Of a stretch of DNA of 64,000 nt, positions 9,547 to 19,744 are shown piece after piece; position 1 is the stretch's first letter; every line of letters begins with the position of its first letter. The notes under the pieces were generated by a model. It ran no database searches, was not told the DNA's origin, and was given only the letters and a program-made list of their open reading frames with translations. Origin of the DNA: Stentor roeselii (lineage: Eukaryota; Ciliophora; Heterotrichea; Heterotrichida; Stentoridae); assembly GCA_006503475.1 (NCBI GenBank), contig RSEH01000165.1, forward strand, positions 1 to 64,000, read 5' to 3'. A program made the translations under genes and the position numbers.

Positions 9547-10072
9547 GCTTTATATCTATGAAATAAACGTCTAATATCATGAAAATTTTCCAATTAAATC
9601 ACTATCTAATTTAAATCTTTTGTATATAAATCAAATCATGAGGATCTGCTGATTTGCAGATCCGAAAAATTTATTTTAAATTATAGAATCACATATCTTA
9701 ATTCGAAGAATTCAAAGATTGAACCTACTCATTCTTTCTCATTTAATTATAAAATATTAACTTTTCCGATATGCCAAGGTTTCTTAATCAAATCACTAAA
9801 TTCCTTTACCAGCTTAATGCTTAAACTTTATTCAGCACTAGAAAAACTATCTTTGGTTTAAATTATAGATATTTTAATTAAACAATCAAGCTGATGATAC
9901 CTAAATACTATTCAAATCTAATTGTGTGATATGTTACAATATAATATCAAACTATTGTAATTATTTAAGTTATTGAGCAGCTAAGGTGACAGCAAACTAT
10001 AACAAATAATAACCTAATTGAAATGCTAATATTAAATAATAAGTTCCAGTATCTTACTTAATATCTATCTCT
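9547..10072. other. AT-rich intergenic stretch, no gene seen
   Basis: About 525 bp with stops in every frame. It includes a short imperfect inverted repeat, gatctgctgatttgcagatc, around 9643-9662, which could form a hairpin. Nothing else recognised. Confidence 0.45.
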
Positions 10073-11581
10073 CTATTTCTTCAAAAACTGTTGAAGTAAA
10101 GCTGCAGCTTCAGTCCTCGGTATTCCTTTAGGTGTAGTTTTCTCATTTTTTTTCATTTGAACTTTCTGCTCCTTAACAAAACTTCCACTAAGACTATGAC
10201 CATCTTGAGGAGTTTTGCTAAATCCCGAGTAATTACTAGCAAGATTTTCAATAAACTCATAATTTTCCTCATATTTGTGTTTAAAGCTTTTTTCAGGCAA
10301 AACATAACTATTGCTATGACTTTCTTTGAAACTCTTTTCACTTTTTTCCCTATTCCCAGAAGTGATTTCCTTGATTCTCTCCTCACTGATGATATCAATA
10401 TTTTTTTTCACCATCAAAACGCTATTATCAATAATCTCTTTAATTTCAGCAGCAATCAAATTCTTCATTTTGTTAATTCTTGCAGGTATTTCACGACTAA
10501 TAACTTCACTACTTATTCGTTCAAACTTAGAAGCCATGTTTTCAATCGAGTTTTCAATAAACTTCACTACTTCCAGTCTGATATCATTTGGATCAGTCGA
10601 GTTGCTATCAAAATAAATATCATCTGATTCAAGTCGAATCCTTTCCAAAGCCCTCTGAGCCCTTCCCGGTTTCCCTAAAGCGACAGGAGGATTAAAATGA
10701 AAAGGAATTTCAGTAGGAGGTATTTTAAACCCTTTACTTTTATAACTTTCTTCAATACTCGAAAAGCACTGTTGCCTGATTTTCATATAATTTTCCTGCA
10801 TGTTCTTCAACACGAAATTTTCCACTTCTTCTAATAAAATCTGTTCAGCTTGAAAGAGTTCTTCATTTAAACACTGTTCAAGGATTTCTGACCATTCAGA
10901 CGAGAGGTCGCTTTCGATCTTTTTGGTCTGGTACTTGACATGGGCTTCTAGATCTTCTTGAAGCTTGTTGTTTATTTTCGGCTCTGCTGGACTCTTGAAT
11001 GTGGCTTTGTGGTCTGATTGAATAGAAGACATTGAAGAGTTCATAATTCTTCCTAAGGTGTTCGGAGTTGTTCGCTTGTCTGTAGACGAATCGAATCTTG
11101 ATAGAAGTTCAATCATTTCTTCACTTTTCGCACGTTCAGCTGCTTTTTTTCCGAACTATTTATGCCTTACACAGTCTTTATGATTCACATCTGCACCTCT
11201 TTCCAGTAAGATCTGAACTATTGTAAAGTAGTTGTGATAGACTGAAATAATTAAAGGGGTCCAGCCACGGTTATCTGGAATGTTTACTAAAGCTCCTGAT
11301 TGCAGTAAAGCTTTCACAAGTTCTTCTCTGTTATGCCAACATGCAAGGAACAACACACTTTGGCCTGCCTTTGTAAACCTTACCTCATTTATCGAGTTGA
11401 TGTCTGCATCGGAACGCATCAAAGTGTAAGCGATGTCCATGTGACCGTTCCTCACAGCCAAGGCAAGACCTGAGTAACCGTTTTCATTTTTCTCGTTAAT
11501 GTTCACTTTTGACAGAAGTTGCTTTGCTGTTGAAAACTCGCCTTTTTCGCAAGCATTTAAAAACATCTGAACTGCAGCCAT
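10073..11581 (-). CDS. Ankyrin-repeat protein with helical C-terminal region (spliced)
   Basis: Two exons joined by a 15-nt intron (11156-11170) give 497 aa. Residues 1-140 hold four ankyrin repeats (GYSGLALAVRNGHMDIAYTLMRSDAD, GQSVLFLACWHNREELVKALLQSGA, GWTPLIISVYHNYFTIVQILLERGADVN). The rest is a long charged helical region containing LLEEVENFVLKNMQENYMK and a Lys-rich tail. No known domain is visible in the C-terminal part. Splicing is supported because the ankyrin frame would otherwise end in mid-repeat, and the downstream frame continues in phase with KKAAERAKSEEM. Probable protein-interaction scaffold. It is divergent from the coiled-coil gene, with 65 bp between starts. Confidence 0.8.
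11156..11170 (-). other. 15-nt intron in the ankyrin gene
   Basis: Read on the minus strand it is GTAAGGCATAAATAG, matching the window's intron pattern (GTA start, A at position 10, TAG end). Removing it opens the frame across an in-frame TAG. Confidence 0.85.
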
Positions 11582-11646
11582 TATTAAACTTCCTTTTTTG
11601 GATGAAAGACTTGGTTTACTAGGATTTCTTATTTAAATATAAAAAC

Positions 11647-12609
11647 ATGAATCTAGAAGTTCAGAAGAAACAAGATTTTATCAAAAAACTCGCCATGCAA
11701 ATACAAGATTGCAAAAATCAAATCAGGTTAAAAAAAACTGAAGTTATTCTAAGAAAATCCGCGAAATCTAATAAAAATTATGAAGTTTTAGAAGAATTAC
11801 TTGAAGAAAACAAACGACTTTTGTCTCAAAAGTCAGTTTTGAACAGTTATAAAAATAAACTGATTCTTTCTAATATCCAAAAAACAGACCCGAAATTGGT
11901 TACACTAATAAAAAAATTTCAACTTGCTGAAAGTGAAAACTCGAAACTAAAAATTGACCTAAATTCATTTAAACAACTAAAATCAAAACTAACTTTAGAC
12001 TACTTTTCAATCACCTGCAACTTCCTAGAAGAAGAAAAACTTAAACAAAAAATCCGGGAACTCGAAAAAAACTGCGACGAAAAAAACGAGTTAATTGAAA
12101 AACTTTCAAATATTTTAGCAAGTCTTAAACAAAAACTAACTCTTCCTTTCCCTTCACAAGCCTTGAGCCGACTGAAAGTTTTGCATGAAGACCTGAAACA
12201 AGAGCAAAGAACCTTCATCGACGACATGAAAAGAGTCCAAACCGAACACGAGACCATTTGCGCCCTAATCGCCTCATACAGCACCTCTCCTAAAAAGCGA
12301 AGTGCATCAGCAGACAAGTTAAAAGAACAACTTTCTCTTCAAACAACCCGAAAATCCGAACTCGACAAAAAAATCCGTTCAAAAGAAATCTACAGAAACA
12401 ACGTGAAAGTAATTCTAGACAAAGCTCAAACTTCTTCAAAAGACGCAAGTTTCGCAGAGACTGAAAGAAAGCACCTGTCAGTAAACCTTGGAAAACCTTT
12501 AAAAGAAGACTCAAAACCTTTAAACGTTCTCAAAAGTTTTTCCAAGCCGGGAACGCCATTGACTACAAAACTGGTTGAGTTAAATCGAGGATTTTTTTTT
12601 AATAAATAA
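11647..12609 (+). CDS. Long coiled-coil protein (320 aa)
   Basis: Almost entirely predicted coiled coil (about residues 1-150 and 170-265) rich in Lys, Glu, Leu and Gln, with a short basic tail. The family is not recognised. Such proteins are common in ciliate basal bodies, cortex and axonemes, but nothing here fixes the place. The 3' end ends in a run of T encoding Phe residues just before the stop. The importin gene follows 29 bp downstream on the same strand. Confidence 0.7.
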   Translation: MNLEVQKKQDFIKKLAMQIQDCKNQIRLKKTEVILRKSAKSNKNYEVLEELLEENKRLLSQKSVLNSYKNKLILSNIQKTDPKLVTLIKKFQLAESENSKLKIDLNSFKQLKSKLTLDYFSITCNFLEEEKLKQKIRELEKNCDEKNELIEKLSNILASLKQKLTLPFPSQALSRLKVLHEDLKQEQRTFIDDMKRVQTEHETICALIASYSTSPKKRSASADKLKEQLSLQTTRKSELDKKIRSKEIYRNNVKVILDKAQTSSKDASFAETERKHLSVNLGKPLKEDSKPLNVLKSFSKPGTPLTTKLVELNRGFFFNK

Positions 12610-12638
12610 GTCCCCATAGTGCATAATAATAGCGGGAA

Positions 12639-15623
12639 ATGGAGGATTTTGAAAAAAATATCTTTGGATGCACGAGTCTCGACCACGCCGAGCGAGAATT
12701 CGCAGAGCGCTTCGTCGAAATGATGAAAAATCATGATCCGGTCGGTCTTTCTGCGAGTCTTCTGCATGTGATGGGGAAAGACGAGAGCACCTTGACACAT
12801 CTGGCTGCGGTTTTATACAGAAAGATCTTTATTGAAACATTTAACCCTAATCAAGACCCTTCAGCTAAAGAAAAACTGATTCAATTAATTCAACCTTTTC
12901 GATCTTTCAGTTTTTTAAAGAAAGTCTCTGAAATTTTAGTGGTTCTTGGTAATAATCAACACTTTTCAAATGAAATCTTGTCTTTAGCTACTGTTTGGAT
13001 CAGTTCTGGAGAAGACTTGATGAAAGTCCTGGCATTTTATGTGGTTGGCATCGCGACTCAACAGACGGAAATGTTGAAAATTATTGAAGTCAACAGATGC
13101 TCAGTCTTCGAGCTTTTATGGAAAGGTTTAAATGACCCTGATGAAAACGTTAAATTAAGTAGTTCAACTGCAGCTTGTCAAGTTTTAATCTGGCTGAACT
13201 TCACTCAAGAGCACTGCAAACTTTTTTCAATGGTTTTAGATGGACTTCCTCGATTCCAGAAGGTAGAAATTTTTGAAATCATTGCAGAAGTTCATCAAGT
13301 AATCAACATGCACCCGAAGATTATTTCTGCCTTGCTCCAGAAAATTGTTTTAGTTTTAAGTAGTGTTGCAAAGGACAACAGAGCAGATCGGGCAAGTAGG
13401 TCAGCGGCTGTTGAGGTTTTTATCATGATTATTAATGAATACGGAGGGTTTGTTGAAAAAAGTAGGTTTTTTGTGCAGGAGGCTTTGACTTTGGCAATGG
13501 TTTTTATGTCTGAACTTGATTGTCCTTTGAATTTTGATGAGTGGAATTCGAATGTTGATGACGGGGTCACTCGATTGGAACCTTTTGATGTCGGAAAAGA
13601 TCTTTTAAGTGCAGTTTCTGATAATTTTAAAGAACTTGCTTTTCATGATGCTCTTCAGATGGTTGATGCTCATCTTGCTGCCCCGCATTGGATTTATCAA
13701 CATACTGGAATTGTTGCTTTGGGGTTGATATCGGAAGGATGTAAGAATTGCTTGTTAGGATATATCACGAAATATATACAGGTTTTACTTGGGTTTTGTA
13801 CACATGATAACCCAAGACTTAGATTTGCGGCTCTTACTTCGATTTCATTGTTTTGCACTTATTTTAGTCCAGAGATTCAGCAGAACTATCATCAGGTTAT
13901 CATGAATGCTATTCTTTTTAACATTCAGCCAGGACAGTTATCTCGTCCAAATTCCCAAGCCTTGAAATCAATAATAAACTTCTGCATCGGAGTAATTCCA
14001 GATACTCGCACAGTCCTTCTAGACCCTTACATCCCTTCCTTAATCATAAAATTCGAGTCTTTATTACACGACCCTTCAACTCCACTTCCAGTGTTAGAAT
14101 CACTACTAAACAGTTTATCAGTCTTAATAAAAAAGTCCTCATCACCAGATCTTTTCACTGTTTTTTTACCTAAACTACTGAAAATCTTTTACCTTCCAGG
14201 GATCCAATCAGAATCCCTGAAGCTTGAAGCAATGATATGCCTCGGCAGCATTCTAGAAAAGACAAATTTCCAAGAAACCTCCGGAATTTTCAATGAAATC
14301 CTTAAAATCAAATCAGGAATGTCTGAAACCGAAGAGCACTACAACAAAATCTTAGAAATAATCAGTAAAAAAGTTGCAATAACTAAAGACCCCCAGCTTT
14401 TATCCGACTTAATGGACGAGTTATTAAAAAACGCGCAGGTTTCAGTTGAATTCGCTGTTTTCGACACGGATTCAGCTGACTCCAACCTTCTTCGAGGAAT
14501 TATTTTAGAAGTGAACAACATGACAAAGAAGAAGATTTCATTAAACACCTCAGCAATGAAAATAAAATCAAGGGCTTGCGTTCTATTGGAATACCTTGTC
14601 CGTAAATTAAAAGAAAAAACACAGCCTTGGATGTTTAAGATCTTGGAATGCATGAAACATCTTCTTGACTTCAACATCAACGCGGAGATTAGAAAGTTTT
14701 CTTTGATGAGTATTGTCTCGGTTTTTCGATATGCTGACAAAACTTCTGCGAAAGAAATGTTTTTAAATGTTTCGCCTTACTTACTTGCAATTATTCAAAA
14801 TAAAATTTCAAAGGATCAAGAAGACCTGAAAAATAATTTAAAAGCTTTTCTGGAAATTTCTAAAAGTCTTGAATGTCTCAACTTTCTTTCACTTCAAGGC
14901 GCTGGTAAAGTCTCAGAAATTTTAAGTTCTTGCTTTCGAGTAGTAGTTCGAAGCAAGGAAAAAAGAGAAACTTCTCAAAAAGAGCAGAAATTTAACAGAA
15001 TTAATGAAGATATCTTGAAAACTTGTGTAGAATTGATAGGAATCCTGTTAAAATCCTTTAAAATTGCCTTTTTACCTATTTTTGAGCAATATTTCCAAGG
15101 TCTAGTTGGAGAGTTACTTTACAAACAATCTCCATCTGACTTAGACTTGTTAGCAGGTTTAAATTTATTCAGTTTTTACATTGAATCAACAGGTGACCTG
15201 ATGTGTACCAACGAAGGTTCATTGATAATCGCTGAGCTTTTAAAGTACTCTTATCACAAATCAATAAAAGTTCGAAAATCAGCGGTTTCCGTCATGGGCC
15301 AGGCAGCCATTCACGGTGAAAGACTTTTCACCAGATATGTCCAGCCTTGCATCGAAGCCTGCAACTTCCTCATTAACCTTCCTGAGGCCTTCACTGAAGA
15401 CTTGCTCAGAAGTACTGAGTGCGCAGTTGCGACGCTTGGAAAAATCGCAGTCACTTATCGCGACGACCTTATTCCCGTCTGGCTCAAGTTTCTTCCTCTC
15501 AAGTCCAACGCTGCTGAAGCCCACGTCATGAAAGAACTATTTTTTAAACATTTCGAAAAAATCCAAAGATTTGAATCATCAGTCGAGGTGTCAAGAATCT
15601 TAAGAAATGAAGTCATGGTTTAA
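12639..15623 (+). CDS. Importin-beta family karyopherin (IPO4/IPO5, Kap121/123-like)
   Basis: Protein of 994 aa, close to the usual 1,050-1,100 for this family. It has an importin-beta N-terminal-like region (about 15-85, with LTHLAAVLYRKIF). Tandem HEAT repeats follow throughout, for example HTGIVALGLISEGCKNC and DNPRLRFAALTSISLFCTYF, which align by eye to the RHAGLMALSAIGEGC and PRVRYAACNAVGQM repeats of importin 5. It would bind RanGTP and carry cargo such as ribosomal proteins and histones into the nucleus; in a ciliate it may serve one or both nuclei. One uninterrupted exon. A thioesterase gene follows 18 bp downstream. Confidence 0.85.
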   Translation: MEDFEKNIFGCTSLDHAEREFAERFVEMMKNHDPVGLSASLLHVMGKDESTLTHLAAVLYRKIFIETFNPNQDPSAKEKLIQLIQPFRSFSFLKKVSEILVVLGNNQHFSNEILSLATVWISSGEDLMKVLAFYVVGIATQQTEMLKIIEVNRCSVFELLWKGLNDPDENVKLSSSTAACQVLIWLNFTQEHCKLFSMVLDGLPRFQKVEIFEIIAEVHQVINMHPKIISALLQKIVLVLSSVAKDNRADRASRSAAVEVFIMIINEYGGFVEKSRFFVQEALTLAMVFMSELDCPLNFDEWNSNVDDGVTRLEPFDVGKDLLSAVSDNFKELAFHDALQMVDAHLAAPHWIYQHTGIVALGLISEGCKNCLLGYITKYIQVLLGFCTHDNPRLRFAALTSISLFCTYFSPEIQQNYHQVIMNAILFNIQPGQLSRPNSQALKSIINFCIGVIPDTRTVLLDPYIPSLIIKFESLLHDPSTPLPVLESLLNSLSVLIKKSSSPDLFTVFLPKLLKIFYLPGIQSESLKLEAMICLGSILEKTNFQETSGIFNEILKIKSGMSETEEHYNKILEIISKKVAITKDPQLLSDLMDELLKNAQVSVEFAVFDTDSADSNLLRGIILEVNNMTKKKISLNTSAMKIKSRACVLLEYLVRKLKEKTQPWMFKILECMKHLLDFNINAEIRKFSLMSIVSVFRYADKTSAKEMFLNVSPYLLAIIQNKISKDQEDLKNNLKAFLEISKSLECLNFLSLQGAGKVSEILSSCFRVVVRSKEKRETSQKEQKFNRINEDILKTCVELIGILLKSFKIAFLPIFEQYFQGLVGELLYKQSPSDLDLLAGLNLFSFYIESTGDLMCTNEGSLIIAELLKYSYHKSIKVRKSAVSVMGQAAIHGERLFTRYVQPCIEACNFLINLPEAFTEDLLRSTECAVATLGKIAVTYRDDLIPVWLKFLPLKSNAAEAHVMKELFFKHFEKIQRFESSVEVSRILRNEVMV

Positions 15624-15641
15624 TATAACGAGTAGTTAAAA

Positions 15642-16118
15642 ATGAAAGATTCTGGCAAGTTCCTTGAAGACTACAAAAATTTCGTTGATTTTCTTCAAAG
15701 TAAAGAAACTGTCGAGTCGCAAATATTGAAAAATCTTCAAGTCAAGGAAGTTTCTTCGAAAGGAGGAGAATCGTGGATGAGACTTGAAATTTCTGTGAAA
15801 TCTGAGTACTTGAATGGATATGGAGGAGTTTTTGGAGGAGCCATGGCTGCCATCATGGACTTGTCGGCCTCGGTTCTTTCTTTTTACCTTGACCCACGAG
15901 TCTCCAGTACCATGGAACTGAACGTGACGTATGTCGGGGTCGCTAGACTTGGAGAAACTCTATCAGTGCAGGTTTTCAGTCCAAAAGCAGGAAAAAATAT
16001 ATTGTTTACTACTATCGAAGTTAGAAGTAAAGGCAAAGTCATCGCCTTAGCCACCAACACGAGGACCTTCGCAGCAGGTCTTCAATGGAGAAAAATGATA
16101 AACTCTCCTAAGCTTTAG
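15642..16118 (+). CDS. Hotdog-fold acyl-CoA thioesterase (ACOT13/THEM2-like)
   Basis: Protein of 158 aa, the normal length. Hotdog features: LNGYGGVFGGAMAAIMDLSAS (the family usually has Asn, then HGG, then Asp), MELNVTYVGVARLGETLSVQV, and a final strand GKVIALATNTRTF. The Asn and the helix Asp used for catalysis in ACOT13 appear to be present, but the His of HGG is Phe. Probably hydrolyses fatty acyl-CoA in cytosol or mitochondria. A diverged paralogue lies at 19158-19613. It is packed 18 bp after the importin stop and 8 bp before the RBR start. Confidence 0.85.
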   Translation: MKDSGKFLEDYKNFVDFLQSKETVESQILKNLQVKEVSSKGGESWMRLEISVKSEYLNGYGGVFGGAMAAIMDLSASVLSFYLDPRVSSTMELNVTYVGVARLGETLSVQVFSPKAGKNILFTTIEVRSKGKVIALATNTRTFAAGLQWRKMINSPKL

Positions 16119-16126
16119 TAATACAA

Positions 16127-17215
16127 ATGGAAGGACTAGATGAGCCTCTCTTAACAGAACCTATCAGTAATGAGATAATCTGTCAGATCTGTTATTTCAG
16201 CAGAGATCTTGTTTTAATCGAGTCCTGCTTTCATCAATTCTGCAGAGGCTGCCTCACTCGTCATTTAGAACTGAAGATCCGTGATGGAATCGTCATGTCT
16301 CTCGGGTGTCCTGCTTGCAATTGTGAGGTTTCAGAAGAAACTGTCAGGGCACTTGTGAGTCCAGAAGTCTTTAAGAAATATCTGCAGTTCTTGCGTATCA
16401 GACAGTTGGAACTCGACCTTTATGTCAAGTGGTGCCCGATGCCTGATTGTAATGGATATGACGTCGCTGATGATAGCAACAGGAATCTCACTTGCAATAA
16501 CTGTGGACATTGTTATTGTTATGGATGCTCTCAACCGTGGCATGCAGGGAGTTGTAAAGACTCTGCTGATATTGGATTCAAATTTTGGAGACTTAGAAAT
16601 AACTTGAAGATTTGTCCTAGGTGTAAGAATTATGTGCAGAAGGATGGAGGATGTCCGCATATGAGCTGTCCTAGATGCCATTTTAAATGGTGTTGGAACT
16701 GTGGAAAAGACTACTCTTCGCCTAATCATACTGCTTTTAAATGCATGATTGGAAAAAGTTACTTGGAACTTTATTGGGGGATTATTTTTTTAATGGTTTT
16801 TTTTCCTGTTATGGTACCTTTTTTGTTTTTTTTGTTTATTGTTATTTTATATGAAACTGGAGAGGTTAGGACTGAGAGTTTGAATGGGATTTTTTGTGTG
16901 TTTAGATATAGGATTCTGGTTTATCCTGTTGCTTTTTGTGTATCACCTGCTGTGGAATTACTTGGAGCTGTTGTCATGATTTTTGGAATTTTGATGTGCT
17001 TGACTTTTAGAAGAGGGCAATTTGATTTTCTTGGATTGGGTCTTGGACTTCTGGCTGTTTGTCTTGTGTTGATACTTGGAAGTCTTGCTCTGGTTATTTT
17101 GATGGTAATTGCACCTATCGTTGGAATCTTTTTTTTAATCATGAAAATTTACTTTTGTTTTAGAAATTGTTGTGTGCCGAATCGAGCGTTTGATTATCCA
17201 AGAGTGTTTATTTAA
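16127..17215 (+). CDS. Membrane-anchored RBR (RING-IBR-RING) E3 ubiquitin ligase
   Basis: Protein of 362 aa. RING1 at about 19-66 (CQIC...CFHQFC..C...CPAC), IBR at about 85-145, RING2 at about 162-192 (CPRCKNYVQKDGGCPHMSC). The active-site Cys of RING2 is present (C176, within GGCPHM), so an RBR-type thioester mechanism is expected. Four hydrophobic segments (about 213-350) make it a membrane protein, like the RNF19/RNF144 group. Start ATG 8 bp after the thioesterase stop. It contrasts with the soluble RBR protein at 46845-48077, which has lost the catalytic Cys. Confidence 0.9.
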   Translation: MEGLDEPLLTEPISNEIICQICYFSRDLVLIESCFHQFCRGCLTRHLELKIRDGIVMSLGCPACNCEVSEETVRALVSPEVFKKYLQFLRIRQLELDLYVKWCPMPDCNGYDVADDSNRNLTCNNCGHCYCYGCSQPWHAGSCKDSADIGFKFWRLRNNLKICPRCKNYVQKDGGCPHMSCPRCHFKWCWNCGKDYSSPNHTAFKCMIGKSYLELYWGIIFLMVFFPVMVPFLFFLFIVILYETGEVRTESLNGIFCVFRYRILVYPVAFCVSPAVELLGAVVMIFGILMCLTFRRGQFDFLGLGLGLLAVCLVLILGSLALVILMVIAPIVGIFFLIMKIYFCFRNCCVPNRAFDYPRVFI

Positions 17216-19157
17216 TAATGATAATTAGAGATATTATTTTTATGATTAAAGACTAACAACGTGAGATAATACTTGTTAATTTGGAGCTTGTATAAGATTT
17301 ATTTAATATTATTGATTACAATTAACTTTCGATATTTCTAAGGATTAGATTACTTTTTAATTTAATCATTTTTATTGAAAATTCATTGAATATCAAGCTT
17401 TAATCATATAAATAAGACTATATTAAATATCTTAGATAAAAGTATACAATGTTAATAATGACATTTAAACAAACATATAAATAATTATAAGGGAATAGTT
17501 TGTTATTATTCACTAAAAGAGAAGTTTACACAATGAAATTTATGATACATAACTAAACAACTGTATTATCAATAAAAATAGATAATTTAAATTCTAAGTA
17601 ATTAATAGCTCACATATTCAGTCATTCTCGAATAAATTTACCATCATAAATATCTTTGAATTTCAAAGATACTAGATTTAAAACTCATTGAGCCACTATT
17701 ATCAGTAGAAAATAAACGGATCGCTACACCCAGACAATTAGATTTAAAAAAAATTGAGAAATTTAGAAAATTATCTAGAGTATATAGTTAGAAAAAATTA
17801 ATAGTAAATTTATTTATGATGAATTAAGTAATTGGGTTTGACTCATTATAAAACTTTGAGTTGAGTTACAGAGAATTTAATTGCAAGGAAATATAAAAAA
17901 AATTTGAAAAAAGCAAATAATAAGTGATTGTATTAGTCCAATTATTCATTCCTAAAGAAATTAGTTTAAGATTAGTTAGATAGAGAGTAATAAAGATTAA
18001 AAGCACTACATAATTCCAAATTCAAAGCTTGGATTCCTATAGATCTTGTAAAATAACATTGAAAGAATATATATAATTCACTCAGGACTCAGTATTACAA
18101 ACTGAAATCAGCTGATCATATAAAAACATTTCTTCTCTTGTGGCGATTTAGTTAGCAATTCAAGATACCCTAATTCTTTGTAAGTAAATTTTGTATCTAA
18201 GTTTTGATTTTGTTAGGATATGGCTCAAGAGATCTCCACTCTTTCAGATAGAAACTATGGCACACTACTTGCAATTTGTGGTAAATAAAACTGTGAAGAA
18301 TTATGAACTGGAAGAAATTAAATAGTTCTATATAATATTGAAGTAATTGTCACTGATTAAATCTAAAGATACCAGATAAATTAATCTCAATCGAGAATAA
18401 TTTTTAATAAATTTTCATGAAGGATATTTCCTAAAAAATGTTGCACTAATTATTTTATTAAAGGGTAGTGAAATGGAAAATCAATAAAGAAGATATAGCT
18501 ACTACTACTGATGAATATGCAATGCATACTATAGAACTAATAGACTATAAGAATATTAACTAAATAGTAAATCCAATCAAAGTTCGTATATACCATAAAA
18601 CATAAAAAAATATTCATTTCGGCAGATGCAGGAACATCGATAATAATAGGTAGCTTAAAAATAGGAAAATAAAAAAGATCTAAGCTTTATTCTAAGAAAC
18701 ATCATGAACCAGAACTATTTCTTATCTGACTATTATCAGTCTATTAGGAAATGGATAAACAAGAATGAATTTCATTTTTTATTGTAATAATAAAATAAGT
18801 AAAAATGAAAATATTCAAAGGAAAGAATATCTTTGATGGTAGAAGGTTTATTTTTTCAATAAAGGGCTCTACGATTTATGTATGGTTTAAGTGAAGATAG
18901 GAACATTACCATTTTTCAAAAATTAGAAATTTCACTTAATTATATCAGATCAGCTAATACAAATTTTGCAATTATTACAATTACTATTATTTTTCAACAT
19001 ATATCTCCATACCACTTTTGTAGAAATACTTCATATCTAAAAAATTAAGTAAATATTTTCGATCAACAGATTCAAAATACTTCAAATCTATCAAAGAACC
19101 AATTCTCATTCCAAAATTATCTATCTCTATTTTCATTCAAAAGTTAATTTAATAATC
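17216..19157. other. Gene-poor AT-rich stretch of 1.9 kb
   Basis: The longest gene-free stretch in the window. No frame exceeds 60 codons, and stops are frequent on both strands. A few short protein-like snatches occur on the plus strand (around 18210-18290, 18490-18570 and 18615-18670) without a recognisable family, so it may contain a decayed gene. No tRNA, tandem repeat or terminal inverted repeat recognised. It separates the two thioesterase paralogues together with the RBR gene. Confidence 0.45.
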
Positions 19158-19613
19158 ATGAAATTACACCCAGACATATTAGATGTAATTGAAGCTCGTT
19201 CAAAAGGCAAAAGCCATTACTCAGCATTCTTCCGTCATTTAAAAATAGTCTCCTCCTCCTTATCAGAAACCTCAGGCCACATGCGGATTGAGTTACCAGT
19301 TATCGAGATCTGGACAAATGCCATGGGAAACTTTTCAGATCAAGCCCTGATAATGCTAATCGACGTGATTCCTCTTCCAATATGCTGGACCTTCAACGAG
19401 CACAACATGATGAACCTTGACCTAAACATAACTCGTGTCTCGTCAGCGAAGTTTGGAGAAATCTTAACAATCGACTTGAGCTGCCATGAGATTGAAAACA
19501 AGAAAATAGTGACCATTCATGTTGAAGTCAGAGTTGGGACTCGTCTGATTGCGACAGCTTCCTCAGGAGTGAAGTTTATTAAGAACACAAATTGGAGAGT
19601 GGATAAATTATAA
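19158..19613 (+). CDS. Diverged hotdog thioesterase paralogue
   Basis: Protein of 151 aa, colinear with the thioesterase at 15642-16118: the same N-terminal helix, central helix with Asp (LIMLIDVIPLP), LDLNITRVSSAKFGEILTIDL, and final strand GTRLIATASSGVKF. The G-G/H-G-G loop has become AMGNFSDQ, so the oxyanion-type Gly pair is lost; activity is doubtful. The open frame and normal codon use suggest it is still a gene. Likely an old duplicate with altered or non-catalytic function. Confidence 0.7.
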   Translation: MKLHPDILDVIEARSKGKSHYSAFFRHLKIVSSSLSETSGHMRIELPVIEIWTNAMGNFSDQALIMLIDVIPLPICWTFNEHNMMNLDLNITRVSSAKFGEILTIDLSCHEIENKKIVTIHVEVRVGTRLIATASSGVKFIKNTNWRVDKL

Positions 19614-19744
19614 AAATCCTTATCTTTAATGATTATCATAAAGAAGGTCTTCATGATTGAGGTTTATTGGAGATTTTATTTGGGATTATTTCAAATGAAT
19701 CGAGAAGGTTAATAAGAAGTCTTAAGTATTATGAAATAATTTAA

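Noticed and set aside
9643-9662. Hairpin gatctgctgatttgcagatc as a terminator or element end
   Set aside because: It is single, short and not adjacent to a recognised gene end; eukaryotic genes do not need such terminators. Noted in the gap entry only.
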